The notes below the pieces were generated by a model, which was given only the letters and a program-made list of their open reading frames with translations, made no database searches and was not told the origin of the DNA. Positions 1 through 11,100 of a stretch of 64,000 nt of DNA are shown piece by piece. The stretch is from the NCBI GenBank assembly GCA_022702705.1, contig CM040421.1, positions 2,418,001 to 2,482,000 of the forward strand, given 5' to 3'. The first letter of the stretch is position 1; each line of letters opens with the position of its first letter. Source of the stretch: Papilionanthe hookeriana x Papilionanthe teres. Its lineage: Eukaryota; Streptophyta; Magnoliopsida; Asparagales; Orchidaceae. The position numbers were made by a program, and so were the translations under genes.

Positions 1-800
1 GTATATTGATCCTCCTCGCCTCGATTCTCTCGAAGTATTCAAAAGTTTTCTTCTGGACATTCTGTATTCTTTCTAGCTCGTATTCTGGGATAATTTGCAA
101 ATGGCGAGGCACGGTGACGTACTTGTGGGATATATGGCTCAATCCCTTCACGTTCTCCTGCATACCTCGGCTCCTCGGGGATGATGTCCGTCGGGACATC
201 CTCCGGGGTTGCTACGCAACAAGGTCATGCATTATCGGTGGCTTTGTCCGGTGGCGTTGTAGCCTTCTTTCTTCGTTCTTCTCGAGATTTCCCTGGTCTC
301 TTCGTTTTCCTCGGAGCTGGTCTCCTTTCTTCGAGTTCTCGGTGAATTGGTGTCCTTGAAGTGTATGTACTGGCAGTAGCAACTGCCTCGTCGCGCTGGT
401 CCGCTGCTAATCTAGTTAACATCTTGCGGATATGGAGATTTTTATTTCTTCATTGAGTTGCTGTGAGAGTAGCTCTTCGTACTTCCTGAATTTCTGTGGG
501 CGCGGCGCTAACAAGCCTGCCCTCTGCTGTAGCGACTACAGATTTGTTTCTCTTGTCTTCTTCAGTGTTTGTTCTTCTTTTCTTACTGCTGGATTGGTGG
601 CTTGGGCCACCCACTTTCATTATCGTCCGGCTGGCGGTTCTTCTCGGTCAATCGGGACCCGGTCACTTTCCTCGTATTGCGAGGCCTGCTGGTGCGAAGT
701 CTGAGTCAATCTCTATTATTGCTCCATCTTTCACCCTCTTTTCGTCGAGTACAAGGCTTACGCCATTTCTAAAGTTCAGGACCAACCGCCCGCTCGACAT
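1..800 (-). pseudogene. extra coding-like segment downstream of Tat integrase (unassigned)
   Basis: I do not recognise a family. On the minus strand an ATG at 800 opens a 45-codon frame beginning MSSGRLVLNF and ending at 663. Plausible protein continues in changing frames to the window edge: a charged Lys/Glu-rich stretch (about 430-590), an Arg/Lys/Pro-rich 65-residue frame (225-422), and near position 1 a helix-like stretch containing PEYELERIQNVQKKTF. At least four frame changes are needed, so this is a decayed gene. A good 3' splice-site sequence (pyrimidine tract ending CGCAG) lies just before the ATG at 805-825. Extra ORFs 3' of pol are known in Tat elements, so an accessory ORF is one reading; a captured host fragment is another. 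Confidence 0.4.
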
Positions 801-1094
801 TTCCCTGCGAAAAGACAAGGAAAAGGATCGAGGGTCATACTAAGAACAAGAACATTAAGAAAATGTTTATTAAAGACGAGCTTTTTTTATTACTTTTGTA
901 TTTTTCAATTTAACAGGAATGAAGTGGGATAAGATCAGGAAAGAGATTTTGATATGGAAGAGAAAACAAGGAAAACTTTATTATCATGATTTTATTTATT
1001 CTAGTACATTTTTTATTATTTTGGGTTCGGACCCAGTCATAAGTAATTACTTCACCCGTGCTTCTAGGGATGAAAAATTCATTCTTTCGAAACA
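801..1094 (-). other. AT-rich spacer between Tat integrase and extra ORF
   Basis: This AT-rich stretch has no convincing frame. It separates the integrase stop at 1095 from the extra coding segment. On the minus strand its last 25 bases form a pyrimidine-rich 3' splice-site-like sequence, so it could be an intron or a 3' untranslated spacer. Confidence 0.4.
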
Positions 1095-2110
1095 TCAGGT
1101 AGCGTAATACTTTTTTAAGTATCGTCCATTAATTGGAAGCATAGGTCGTTCTCCTTGGCAATTCACTAGCTGGTAGGAGCCTCCTGAGTAGACTGCCTCA
1201 ACTACAAATGGTCCCTCCCAAGTGGCTTCAAATTTTCCTCCTATCTTGCGGTGTGCAAGAATAGGTCTTTTGAGAAAGAGAACTAAGTCACCAACTTTGA
1301 AGGTTCTTGGGCGGACCGATCTGTCATGGGCTTGAACCATCTTAGCACAGTATAGTTCTAAATGCGCTCGCTTGCGAAGTCTTTCCCCTTCCGAGCTTTC
1401 CAATTCTTCTAGTCGTAATTTAGCATTCTCTTCTATCGTGATTTTGTTTGCAAGTCGCAATTCGAGTGAAGGAAGATTTGGACCTCTAAGGGTAACACTC
1501 GCCTCGGACCCATACACCGGAGCGTAAGGTGTAGCTTGAGTAGGAGTTCTGAAGGTTGTCCGGTAGGCCCATAAGGCTTCTAATAACTTCTCGTGCCAAT
1601 TTCTCTTATTGTCGTCTAAAGTCTTCTTTAAAAGTTGAACGAGAGTTTTATTAAAAGCCTCAGCCAGGCCGTTCGCTCTTGGGTAGTAAATTGTTGAATA
1701 CCGCCGATCAATTCCGTGTCTCCGACAAAATTGTTGATTTGCGTGCTTCGAATGCTGACCCATTATCCGAGATGATCTCGCGCGGCACTCCGAAATGGTA
1801 AACAACTTGGTTCTTGAAAAATTGTAGCACGTGGTGTGCTTTTACTTCTCTAAGTGGAGCTGCCTCGCCCACTTTGAAAAGTAATCAGTAGCCGCAAGAA
1901 TGAAGCGATGTCCTTTTGAAGATGGTGGTTCTATTGGACCCACTATATCCGTGCCCCAACATTCAAATGGCCACGATGCAATTGTCGGATGTAGCACATT
2001 TGGAGGTTGGTGTAGAACCACTCCGTGCACTCGCAGCGGTGACGGCTCTTGGCGATTTTCATGCGGTCGGTCATCATCGAGGGCCGGTAGTACCCTAGTC
2101 TTTTAATTTT
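1095..2110 (-). pseudogene. Tat integrase (broken)
   Basis: Integrase joins the element's cDNA to host DNA. The remnant of the N-terminal zinc-binding region is at about 2030-2110 (motif GYYRPSMMTDRMKIA, then degenerate cysteines). The core follows at 1842-2030 with the first catalytic Asp in WGTDIVGPI. The second Asp (SDNGSAF) is at about 1740-1790 in another frame, and the third catalytic residue is the Glu of NGLAEAFNK in the long frame 1095-1805. That frame runs on into the C-terminal domain (FKVGDLVLFLKRP, KFEATWEGPF) and stops normally. Frame changes near 1740-1800 and 1840 disable it. It is the last pol domain, next to the archaeal-like RNase H. Confidence 0.85.
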
Positions 2111-2361
2111 CATTTTCATCTTCGGACTCGGTCGGTGAGCGCCACGAGTCCCGAATGCACCTCTTTAACAATTTCACGGGCCTCGGACCCGCTTAGGCAC
2201 CTTAGCCACATTTGATCAAAAGACCTTCGTATAATGTGTTGTTTATTAATGCGTAGGACGAGTTCTTTTCTTGATTTGGTGGGCTAACGACCTATCGTCC
2301 GGTAGTTTTCCCGCTTGCGAGTGATCTATTAATGGCTGTCGCCAATCTTCCGTGTTTTACG

Positions 2362-2970
2362 TTACTGCTGCAATTGATCCTTTTTCTTTTTCGATTTGTG
2401 TATTGTGTCTATGTCGAGCCGTGATAGGACTCGACGTCCGTGAACCGACACTTCCATCGATTCATCTTGCAAACGAGCAAATTCTTTTGCGAGACGGGCT
2501 AGCGCATCCGCTAAAGCGTTTTCTTTTCTGGGAATTTTGTAGATTGTCACATTCGGAATATGTTCCAACAGCTGTATGGCATACTGGAAGTATTGCTCGA
2601 GTCTTGGTTTTAAAATTCTGTATTGTCCGGCGATCTGTTGAATGATTAACTGCGAATCCCCGTAGATGTTGATGTCTGTTATACCCATTTGAATAGTTAA
2701 TTCCAATCCCGTTATGAGGGCTTCGTATTCCGCTTCGTTATTTGTACACGGCTCTGTTAAGTGGTAGGAATATCTTAACATCCCCCGCTCCGGTGTTATA
2801 AATATTAGTCCGATCCCTGCCTTACCGGGCACTATCACTTGCGATTCTTCGTCTTTGTGTGTTGAAGATGCTCCGTCAAAATATAATTCCCAACGTCGAT
2901 CATCAGGGTCTTCTAGGTTCATTATTTGTTCATCTGGCAAGTCGTCATTGAGATGGGATTCTGCCGGCAA
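2362..2970 (-). CDS. second (archaeal-like) RNase H domain of Tat element
   Basis: A 202-residue open frame. The RNase H fold is marked by four acidic sites in order: Asp in ELYFDGASS (about residue 32), Glu in NNEAEYEAL, Asp in IYGDSQLII, and Asp in NALADALARL. This extra domain lies between the ordinary RNase H and integrase and is diagnostic of the Tat clade. In the intact element it would be part of the pol polyprotein, so the first Met is not a true start. The frame is intact across the domain and the four acidic residues are kept, but the flanking domains are broken. The tail from about residue 170 is basic and low-complexity. Confidence 0.85.
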   Translation of the reverse strand: MPAESHLNDDLPDEQIMNLEDPDDRRWELYFDGASSTHKDEESQVIVPGKAGIGLIFITPERGMLRYSYHLTEPCTNNEAEYEALITGLELTIQMGITDINIYGDSQLIIQQIAGQYRILKPRLEQYFQYAIQLLEHIPNVTIYKIPRKENALADALARLAKEFARLQDESMEVSVHGRRVLSRLDIDTIHKSKKKKDQLQQ

Positions 2971-3340
2971 AGGGTGTCTTTGCGAGGAAGTCTGCTAAGA
3001 CTTGTCCCTTTACGGCACGAAGAGGCACGAAAGTTATATCGAATTGCAATAATATCATTGACCATCCGGCAAGTCCGCCGGAAAGCGTTGGACGGGTCAT
3101 CAAGTATTGCAATGGATTAAATTTCGAGATCGAGTTGACCTTATGAGAAAGCATGTAGTGCCTGAGCTTTTGAGCGGCGAAGATCAGGGCCAAACAATGC
3201 TTTTCAATTGCGGGATACCTTATTTCCGTCGGAAGTAAATGACGGCTTAGGTAGTAAAGAGCATTTTCTTTACCCTCATCATTGACCCAGGCTAACAGGG
3301 CTCCGAGAGAGTCGTCTAAAGCCGCGGTATAAAGTATCGA
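2945..3340 (-). pseudogene. Tat RNase H (first copy, connection region)
   Basis: This is the RNase H domain that normally follows RT in Gypsy pol. Readable motifs are LYYLSRHL, EIRYPAIEKHCLAL, then LRHYMLSHKV and LADFLA, matching the usual order (YYLS, Y..EK..LAL, L.HY, DFLA). The last 82 residues form an open frame at 2945-3193, while the first part (3200-3340) is in another frame. It overlaps the start of the second RNase H frame at its 3' end. Confidence 0.75.
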
Positions 3341-3344
3341 CGGT

Positions 3345-4636
3345 CTAACCGAGATCGGGGCTGCTAAGACGAGGAGGTGTCATTAAATATTGTTTAATGT
3401 CCTCGAAGGCCCTCTGGCATTTCTCTTCCCAAAAAAATTTGGCGTCCTTTTTAACTAATGCCGAGAAAGGCTGACACCTACCTGACAAGTTCGAGATAAA
3501 GCGTCGAAGATATGCCAACTTCCCTTGAAAAGATCGTAGTTGTTTTAAGGTTTTGGGAGGCGGCATTTCTAAGATTGCTTTAATCTTTTACGGGTCGATT
3601 TCAATTCCACGATGTCGGACAACGAATCCTAAGAATTTCCCGGAGGTGACGCCGAAGGCGCATTTTAAGGGATTCATCTTAAGGTTAAATTGTCTTAATC
3701 GTCCGAAAACAAATCTCAAATCATACGAGTGGTTTTCCTTTACTTTGCTTTTGATGACCACATCATCCACGTAGCATTCGACTTGATTGTGGATGAGATC
3801 ATCAAAAATTCTTGTCATCGCTCTCCGGTAGGTTGCTCCTGCGTTCTTCGGTCGAATGGCATCACCTTGTGTAGCAATATACTCCGATCGGCGTTCTAAA
3901 TGCTCGTAAGTTTTTCATCTTCTGGAGCCATTTTTATCTGGTTGTATCCTGAAGATCCATCCATGAATGAGAATATTTCATGTGTTGAAGCAATGTCAAT
4001 CATTAATTCTGGGATCGGTAGGGGAAATTCATCTTTTGGACATGCCTTGTTTAAATCTCTGAAATCCACACAAATTCTGATCTGACCATTTTTCTTCCTG
4101 ACTGGTACCACGTTGGCTAACCAAGTCGGGTATTGTTCTTCACGGACAAATTTAGCGTCTATTAGCTTTTTAACTTCAGCTATGCCTTGTTGTTCGATTT
4201 CTAGACGCATTCTTCTGGGACCCTGTCTGACTGGAATAGAAGCAGGATCCACCCCTAGCTTATGGACTGCGACCTCTGGAGCTAAACTTGGCATCTCATC
4301 ATAGCTCCAAGCAAAACAGTCTTTAAATTCCATTAATAACTTTATTATTTCTTCGGAGTCTTCTTTATTGAGTAAGGAGCTAACAAAGGTAGGTCTAGGT
4401 TCTTCGCTAGTACCTAAGTTAATTTCCGTTAACTCATCTATTGTAGATTTGATCTCTTCTTCGAATTCTGGTGGAGCGTCTCCAATTTGTAAATCTTCGA
4501 GTTCTTCTGTAGTTTCCATGCAGTTTTCATTAGACTCGCGAGTGACAACCAAGCAAAATTCGGTATCGTCAGTCGATCTGCTGTGCCGAATCCAAGACCA
4601 TGCTTTGAATTGGGTGGACGACCGGAGTAATTCCAT
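3345..4636 (-). pseudogene. Tat reverse transcriptase (broken)
   Basis: RT copies element RNA into DNA. The long frame 3896-4636 (246 residues) carries the fingers and palm start: NVVPVRKKNGQIRICVDFR, LNKACPKDEFPLP and FSFMDGSSGYNQI. The catalytic motif YVDD is intact in the next frame (CYVDDVVIKSK, 3588-3818), followed by the thumb region with LRSFQGKLAYLRRFI and PFSALVKKD (3345-3566). At least two frameshifts (about 3830-3900 and 3570-3590) separate these pieces. Upstream (4640-4950) a variable linker between protease and RT is still readable. Confidence 0.9.
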
Positions 4637-5398
4637 AATTTTTCAAAATGTTGTGATTGACCCTTTGTCCATTGTCGAGGTAAGAAACCACGCTGAATTA
4701 AATTTTGAACACAGGGAGAGTACCACTCAAAAAGCAATTCCATTAATTCTGATGAAGTAGCATCTTCAAATTGTACATTATTTTCAGTTTTGGAGGAAGG
4801 AGCACCACGATAGAATTTGATGGGCTTTGCACCACGGCTACGTACCTCTTTGACCTCCATACCCTCGATCTTATTAGAATGGATCGGGGTCAGGGTCATA
4901 GTATGTACATAGTGGTTAATCTTCTCGTACATCGATTTATATTCTTCGTTTCTTTCATCTTCGAGAGGGATTCGAATTGCGGCTTCTTCGACTTATTGTC
5001 GCTGCTTCTTGCTTGATTTCTTTTTCTTCTTCAGAACTATCTTCCCAATCAACAATGATTGCTGGTTTCCACTGTCCAATCGTCCTAACGTCTCTGCCAC
5101 GACCTCGTCCCCCGCCTCGACCTCGGATGCGAGTTGTGGAGAAACCTTCACCATCTCGCCGTAAGGGAGTGGTGAGTGACTGTTGGACTAGAATTTCAGG
5201 TTCTTCGTTGTCCCAAATTTCCTTTGGTTTATTTGTTGTGGTATCTCTGGAGAAGATTGTTTTCTTCGGAGGTGCATAATAAGCTGCATCTTCATGGATT
5301 CCAATTTCATGTACGGAGAACGGTTGTAAGTCACCTTTAATACACTGTTCCCCTCCATCGTAGTATTTAATGCATTGATGTAGAGATGATGGTACCAT
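4438..5398 (-). pseudogene. Tat protease C-terminus and protease-RT linker
   Basis: Frame 4955-5398 continues the protease after a frameshift: VPSSLHQCIKYYDGG resembles the region that follows the second protease loop in Tat elements. A Gly/Arg-rich stretch (GRGGGRGRGRD) and an acidic cluster (WEDSSEEEKE) follow. Frame 4438-4932 holds further linker, rich in charged residues, and overlaps the RT frame. The linker has no recognised catalytic role and is poorly conserved in the family. Confidence 0.65.
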
Positions 5399-6930
5399 CC
5401 TGTTTTCATGTATCCATGGTCGGCCCAGTAGAGCATTGAACGACGTTTCGAATCAATTATGTGAAATTTCGCGGTTGTCTTTGCTAAGTCACCGGTCTTC
5501 ATTAGCAGTGTTATTGATCCGAGGGCTCTTTCTCCTTTCTGGTTGAATCCTCTTAATAACATTTTGTCCGCCTCGAGCTCGCGAGCATCAATTTCCAAGT
5601 ATACTAGCGTTCGAAGATTCATTATATTGATTGATGCTCCTGGATCCACCAATACTCTGGAGAGTGTAAACTTCCCAATTGTAACTGAAATGTACAACGG
5701 TCGGTTGTGGTCTGCTGTCCCAAGTAATAGATCATTGTCCGTGAAGGTAACACCTCGCTGTTCCTTTAACGAGCAAACCTCATCTAAGGACTCTCCGGCC
5801 ATTTGAGCTAAGCAAATTTCTGGATCAAGTAAGGCCTTGATTAGAGCTTCTCTCATCTCCTTTGATAAGATGAGAGCGTCGTAGATGCTCAGTTTGGCTG
5901 GTAGTTTCCTAAGATGGGCTAGCACGTTGTAGTCCACTTTGTTTTCATGTGCCTCGTTTTCTTCTCGAATGGGTATTTCTTCTGCTGGGGTTGGTTCTTC
6001 TTGAACAACCACCTGCTTTCCTTTGTCCTTTGGACCCATTCTCGGAGGTAGAACTCTTCCACTTCTTAAGTTGACTTCTGTGATTTCTTCTAAGTTTAAC
6101 ATTGAGTTTGCTGGTGTCTCCTTCTGAATTGGAATGACAAGTTCTTCAGGATTAGCTTCGGAGTCTGAAGGCTCTAACTCTATTGTGATTGGAGCTCCTC
6201 GAAATTCGCAAATAGATTCGTTGCTTGTTGAACTCTCGTAGCCTCCCTGGTGGATGTCTTCTTTGTCATTGTGATCGTCGAGATTGTGTATGATTTGAGA
6301 ATTGTTATTTGTATTGGAATCGACGTCCGGATTAGGTTGATTGTTGCTAGTTACGTAATCGTTAGAAACAGTCAAAACGTAGCCAACGCCATAACCCTCA
6401 TCATTATAAGATCCCACCGGAGTGAGCAAATAATTATACAGAGTCAGAGGTTCGAGGGATTTCTCCCCCGAATCGGAAACAACTATTCTAGGATAAGCAG
6501 CCCCTGGTCTAGCCTCAGGAGCCTCGACCTTCTCTTCTTCATCAATTTTCTTCTTTTCTTCAATTGTCTCTTGTTGAGGTGGTTCTTCTATCACAAGTGA
6601 TAGCGCCGACTTGACAGTTTTCGAACTCTGAATTGAGGCTCGCACCGAAGCGGTTTGGATGTGATCCAAAACCTTCTTCGAAGACTTTGTCCAAGCGGTA
6701 GTCCATCCATCATCAGTCGCATAGGGATCTATCGGAACAATGAAATCCGTCGAAATAACATTGACGGAACCTCCTTTCTGGGGTTCTTTCATGTATTCTT
6801 TCGGAATCGTTATATTCCCTTTCCGAAGATTGTCGTTGAGCCAACTTTTGAAGGTAATACAATCTTCTATCTTGTGCCCAAGCATCCGGTGGTAAGGGCA
6901 AAAGTTGGGATCACCTTTCTTGTCGACTTC
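5188..6930 (-). pseudogene. Tat gag C-terminus and aspartic protease (frameshifted)
   Basis: A long frame (565 residues, 5188-6885) begins in the nucleocapsid region. Just upstream in the same reading is a zinc-knuckle-like motif CPYHRMLGHKIEDC, typical of Tat gag. A long acidic, disordered linker follows (residues about 60-330), then the protease active site VLVDPGASINIM at about residues 415-425. This is the D-x-G-A type; the usual Thr/Ser is Pro here. After residue about 480 the true frame moves to 4955-5398 (a frameshift near 5430), so the last part of this frame is out of frame. Confidence 0.85.
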
Positions 6931-6940
6931 TTCTGGTCTT

Positions 6941-8152
6941 TTAGGCTCCGGCGAGTTGGAAATCCGGGGTCTTCATCGAGTTGCGGAACATTTTCGGCAC
7001 TGCCTCATTCTTGAACGGATACTCCCTGCTCAGGAACTCCCTAAACGTACGTTGTGGACGAGGCGGTTGTTCATACTGTTGAGATGACTGATAGCTGGGT
7101 CGGGGTTGTTGGTAATTCTGTTGAGGTTGTTGCGGCCGTTCTGACGATATTTGTATCGGTTGCTTGCCTTTATCGACTGCTGCGACGATCCCGGACTTTT
7201 TTTCAAAAGTTTTCACGGGCTTTTGTTTGTCTGCTTTATCGGTGAAACTTAATTGCTTCGCCTCCTCTTGCAAGCTTCCGGCCTTGCTTAACAACTTCTC
7301 GAAAGTCTTAATAGTAAATCCCTTGAGGAGAAGTGCTATCGGGCCATGAATGCTCTTAAGTAAAATGCCGATCGCATGCTCGTTCTTGTAACTCGTGGCT
7401 CACACTTCATACTTAGGTTCCTCCATCGAAGTATGTAGTCCACCAAGGTTTCATTCGGCTTCTGCTTCTCTACCACTAAATCACCTATAGTGATGTGATG
7501 CTGAGCTCCGGCAAATCGCTTGATGAAGACGTTCTCTAATTCTGAAAATGTCTTCACCGAACCGTTTGGTAATTCCGCATACCAATCAAAGGCGATCCCT
7601 GACAGTGTCGTCGACAAATTGTCGGAAGAGTAAAGCATCACTTCCGCCGGCATTGCAACAACTGGCACGAAAATGTGCAACATGCTGCCGAGGGTTTCCG
7701 GTTCCATCAAAGGTCTTGAACAGAGGTGGTGCAAAGCCTTTCGGATATTGGACAGCGTCGAATTCTTCAGGGTAAGGTCTACCCGTCTGAATGGATGTTC
7801 CGCTCTTTAATTGTGTCAAGGCTTCTCGCACCTGCTGTTCCACCAAGCTCTTGATATCCTTTTCTGGAATCATACTTTGTGTTGCATCCTTCATTAATTG
7901 ATCATCCCCGTTGACGGATGTAATCTCCTTTCCTCTGTCTACAATGTGAAATACTTCCGGGGGTGTTTCTCTTTGGGGTTGAACCTGACTCTGGAGAGTG
8001 GCTAGGGCTACAGCCATCTCTTCCATCCTTTTCGCCATTTGGGCGATCGTATCATCTTTCTCTTGAAGCTGCCTCCTCATTACTTCCGGCTCCTCTCTTT
8101 CTGCGGCTGCAGGAGCACCTTGTGAAGCCGACGAAGCTCGTGTTTCAACCAT
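6941..8152 (-). pseudogene. Tat gag capsid region (frameshifted)
   Basis: The capsid precursor. The start is set at the ATG at 8152 (MVETRASSASQGAP), followed by a short coiled-coil-like stretch (about residues 25-50, MRRQLQEKDDTIAQMAKR). The retrotransposon gag core appears as HVAHFRASCCNAGG in the first frame (7586-8152), then continues after a frameshift near 7610-7690 as FDWYAELPNGSVKTF and VDYILRWRNLSMKC (7336-7734). A second shift near 7340 leads to 6941-7294, a Gln/Pro-rich segment before the zinc knuckle. Confidence 0.85.
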
Positions 8153-8175
8153 GTTAATTTCTGCATATTCATCAT

Positions 8176-8627
8176 CTATGAACTCGACGAGTCAACTTCA
8201 TCTCCGAATTTCTCTTCTCTTTCCCTTGCTAGTCGCCGAATATCAGTTCTTAACTTTTCCATAGCATCTTCCGGTGGTCTTTTCTGTACATCCTTGCAGT
8301 TGTCATGTGACAATTGTCGAGTTTCTTTCTCATGAGTCCCCTTTATCGCAGTAGCACTTTCCTCGGACTCAAGTCTCCTGACGAGACTTTCCTTTTCCGG
8401 TCGTTGTTTCGGTCTTAATCGGCCGGTAGTGGGACGCCATACCATCCTTCTAGAAGTAGAAGGCCTAGGACCGGATGGTCCGTCGATCGAATCGTTGGAA
8501 GGTGGTATCCTCCACGATCCGTAAACCTGAAACAACAACGAGGTGGACTAGCCTTCATCTTCTTATTAGGCTCTTCTGCAGCGATAGCAGATTCTACTCG
8601 CGGCCCAAGACGGGATTTGGCCGGCAC
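8176..8627 (-). pseudogene. ORF1 upstream of gag in the Tat element
   Basis: Two overlapping minus frames (8415-8627 and 8176-8538) together read as a basic, Ser/Arg/Glu-rich protein: VESAIAAEEPNKKMKASP in the first, then SIDGPSGPRPSTSRR and RRLESEESATAIKG, ending with a helix (EKLRTDIRRLAREREEKF) and DSSSS before the stop 24 bases from the gag ATG. A frameshift near 8530 joins them. A small ORF before gag is known in Tat elements such as Ogre; its function is not established. It could also be an N-terminal gag extension. Confidence 0.55.
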
Positions 8628-8703
8628 CCGCCCTATCCTTCTTAAAATTTCAGCGATAGCAGATTCTACTCGCAGCGATAGCAGATTCTACTCGCGGCCC
8701 AAG
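8579..8703. repeat. short direct repeats, 22-bp unit, in the Tat leader
   Basis: The unit CAGCGATAGCAGATTCTACT plus CG occurs at 8579-8600, 8651-8672 and 8673-8694. The last two are head to tail. Copies one and three are both followed by the same nine bases CGGCCCAAG. On the minus strand the first copy encodes part of ORF1. The pattern suggests a local tandem duplication in the leader. Confidence 0.9.
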
Positions 8704-8745
8704 GGGAATTTTTTGGCATATTTTTAGGTTTTGGTGTTTTATTTG

Positions 8746-8770
8746 GAAAAGGGGGGTCGCCTACAGAAAT
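8746..8770 (-). promoter_or_regulatory. candidate primer-binding site of the Tat element
   Basis: Minus-strand TAGGCGACCCCCCTTTTCC lies directly inside the proposed LTR end. It resembles the TGGCGAC... primer-binding sites used by Tat elements with tRNA-Arg-type primers, but the match is partial. Confidence 0.3.
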
Positions 8771-10332
8771 TGTCGGCGAATTTTAATTTAAATAAATAAT
8801 TTGAAAAGTAATATTTGATTTTGAAAATAATTTTAAATTTGAAAATTTTAAGATATGAAATCAAACTGATCTCACATCCCGAATAGTTTATATAAACGAG
8901 CACCGCATTACAAACCATGTATCTATCCCGAAGAATAGACACATTGCTTGATGATGGGGCTCGATTAAATAAACTAGAAGATTTGTGACATCCGTTTGGT
9001 CTGCGAACCAATTTTATAAGCCGATAAATTCCCCTATTTAATATGAAAACATTAAACAGGGTTTATATTACACCGGTTCTTAAAATTCCCTATAAGGGCA
9101 AGCCCCTATAGTTAATTACATCTTAAGTGACGGGAATCACCTAAGAAAACTCTCGATAATAATCAGTAGTTCTGCTCTCAAGAATTTCAAGGTTTAAGTT
9201 TTCAAGGGATTGAATTTTAGAATTTCAATAGGGAATGGATCAAGTTTGGAACATTTTGTTTTGGGAATTCAAAGGAAGAAAGGTAGGAGAAATCACAGAT
9301 TCGAAGCGAACCTCGGTAATTTCCCGACTATCCTATTGTTTGGTTTGAATTTAGGAAAGTCCTAATGTTTATTTAATGTTTTGATCTTGCCAATTTTAAT
9401 TAATTAGGACTTATATTTGTATGATAAAATCGTACAAATAGCCTCGAAGATGTGAGGGTTTATGTCGTATCGGACGACTACCTCGGAAATTCTAAGACCG
9501 GTTAGGGCTTAATTTACATGATATGATCATGCAAATGCCTAACGAAGAGTTGAGGATTTATGTTGCACTAGGCAAACTACCTCGAAGTCCTATGGCTTGG
9601 TTATTTAATTCTAAGGAAGTTTTGCTGAAGTAGACTCAGGTTTTGCTGATGACGATGGCCGTGCTGCCCACCATGCTTCGAGCTCCTTGTTGTTGCAGGG
9701 GTTTAGTTTTAGAAGTCATAAATCAGGAGATGAGAGAAGTGTTTTGGTTTAGAGAAAATCTTAAAATCCGGGTGTTTTTAATATTTTAATTAAACAAATC
9801 TTAAAGTTGATTATAACAACACCGGTTAAGATCCCACGGTTCCATCCTTCCGGTATCGTTATTTTTATCGGATTCACTTAGTCCGGATGAATTTGCTAAA
9901 CTCAACTCGAATGAGTTCCACACTTTCATTTAGACCGTGGGAAATCCCATTAGCAACACGTAGGTTACATCATCCGAGGTATTCCCGATCATCCAACAAG
10001 ACGTTTTAATTTAGTTGTAGTTGTAGTTTTGTTGTTCCGTTTGTGATTAAATTTTGAGTTATTTTATATTTTGAAATGTTGTGGCGGTGAATTTTATCTT
10101 GTAATGACTTTTAATTTAGTTTTGGTTTCAGTTTTAGGGACTATCCTAAAGGTGTAGGTTTTTATGCAACAGTTGTTTATCATGCAAGAAAAGTAAGTGC
10201 GATGCGATTAAGTAAATTGCAATAAGGTAAATTACAATAAAATAAAAGCGTACCTGGAGGGTCTTCCCGTCATCACAAGCTGCACTTAAAGCGCAATTAG
10301 AACATTTAAGCATTTAAAACAGATTCCTAGGC
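8771..10332 (-). repeat. candidate 5' LTR of the Tat element
   Basis: This 1.56-kb AT-rich non-coding block lies between ORF1 and the edge of Athila copy B. On the minus strand it would start TGCCTAGGAATC (10332) and end CCGACA (8771), giving the usual TG...CA ends. The only other copy would be outside the window, so the ends are not proven by a pair. Part of it (about 9815-10258) is similar, in the same direction, to 51145-51530, for example CCGGTTAAGATCCCAC and AAAAGCGTAC. No coding frame is seen. Confidence 0.5.
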
Positions 10333-10335
10333 ATT

Positions 10336-11100
10336 AATATTGACATCATACATCTTTAAAAAGTTGCAGCTGCATTACATAAACCAAAAGGCATTCTTCC
10401 AAACGCAAATGTTCCATAAGGGCTTGTAAATGTTGTTTTCTCTTGGTCCTCAGGAGCGACAGGTAATTGATGATAACTAAAATATCCATCCAGAAAACAG
10501 AAATATGAGTGTCCAGCTAATTTATCAAGCATTTGATCCAAGAAAGGTAAAGGAAAATGATCCTTTCTAGTGGCGTCATTTAATTTCCGATAATCAATAC
10601 AAATTCACCATCCAGTAACTTGTCTTGTAGGAATTAGTTCATTTTTATCATTGACAATGAAAGTTACTCCTCCTTTCTTCGGAACACAATGAATAGGACT
10701 TACCCTTTGGCTATCCGAAATAGGATAAATAATTTCAGCATCTAACCTTTTTAAAATTTCTTTTTTAACAACCTCTTTCATGATAAGATTTAATCTTCTT
10801 TGAGGTTCAATAGTAGGTTTAAAATTTTCTTCCATTAAAATTCTATGCATACAGATGGAAGGGATTATTCCTCTTATATCAGCAATAGTCTAACCAAAAG
10901 CTTTCTTATAATTCTTTAACACTCCTATCAGTTTTTCTTCTAGATCTAAACTTAATTTAGAAGAAATAATAACAGGTAAAGTTAATGAATTTCCAAGAAA
11001 AACATACTTTAAATGTGCAAGTAACATTTTTAATTCCAGTTCAGGGGCTTTTTTAATTGAGGGTAAAAGTATATCATTTTGAGTTATGTCCAAATTTTCT
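10336..11100 (-). pseudogene. Athila RT of copy B, N-terminal half
   Basis: Motifs in order are DILLPSIKKAPELELKML (pre-RT linker), NYKKAFG, MHRILMEENFKP, SPIHCVPKKGGVT, ICIDYRKLNDATRKDHFP, CFLDGYFSYHQLP and FGRMPFGLCNAAATF. In-frame stops occur after YKKAFG, at the position after VTGW, and after ATF. The catalytic DD motif and everything after it is absent because the element is cut at 10336. A Ser-Gly pair usual in FLDGYSGYHQ reads Phe-Ser here. Confidence 0.85.

Larger units (their letters stand above)
1..10332 (-). mobile_element. Tat-type Ty3/Gypsy retrotransposon, 5' part, truncated by the window edge
   Basis: Read on the minus strand, the order is candidate 5' LTR, ORF1, gag, protease, RT, RNase H, a second RNase H, integrase, then an extra 3' coding-like segment. 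The second RNase H between the normal one and integrase is the known hallmark of the Tat clade (Ogre, Retand, Grande and relatives). The coding part is clearly more GC-rich than the rest of the window. All domains are recognisable but spread over several frames, so the copy is dead. The right edge at 10332 is inferred from the first base where homology to Athila copy B begins (about 10336) and from a TG-type LTR start there. The 3' LTR is not in the window. Confidence 0.85.

Noticed and set aside
6..843. Open frames of 60-117 codons on the plus strand at the left end
   Set aside because: They are rich in Ser/Phe/Trp/Cys runs typical of the antisense of charged coding sequence; the minus strand gives more protein-like readings.
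1..10332. Endogenous pararetrovirus instead of LTR element
   Set aside because: An integrase core and a second RNase H are present, and the order RT-RNase H-integrase is that of Ty3/Gypsy; no movement or coat protein motif was found.
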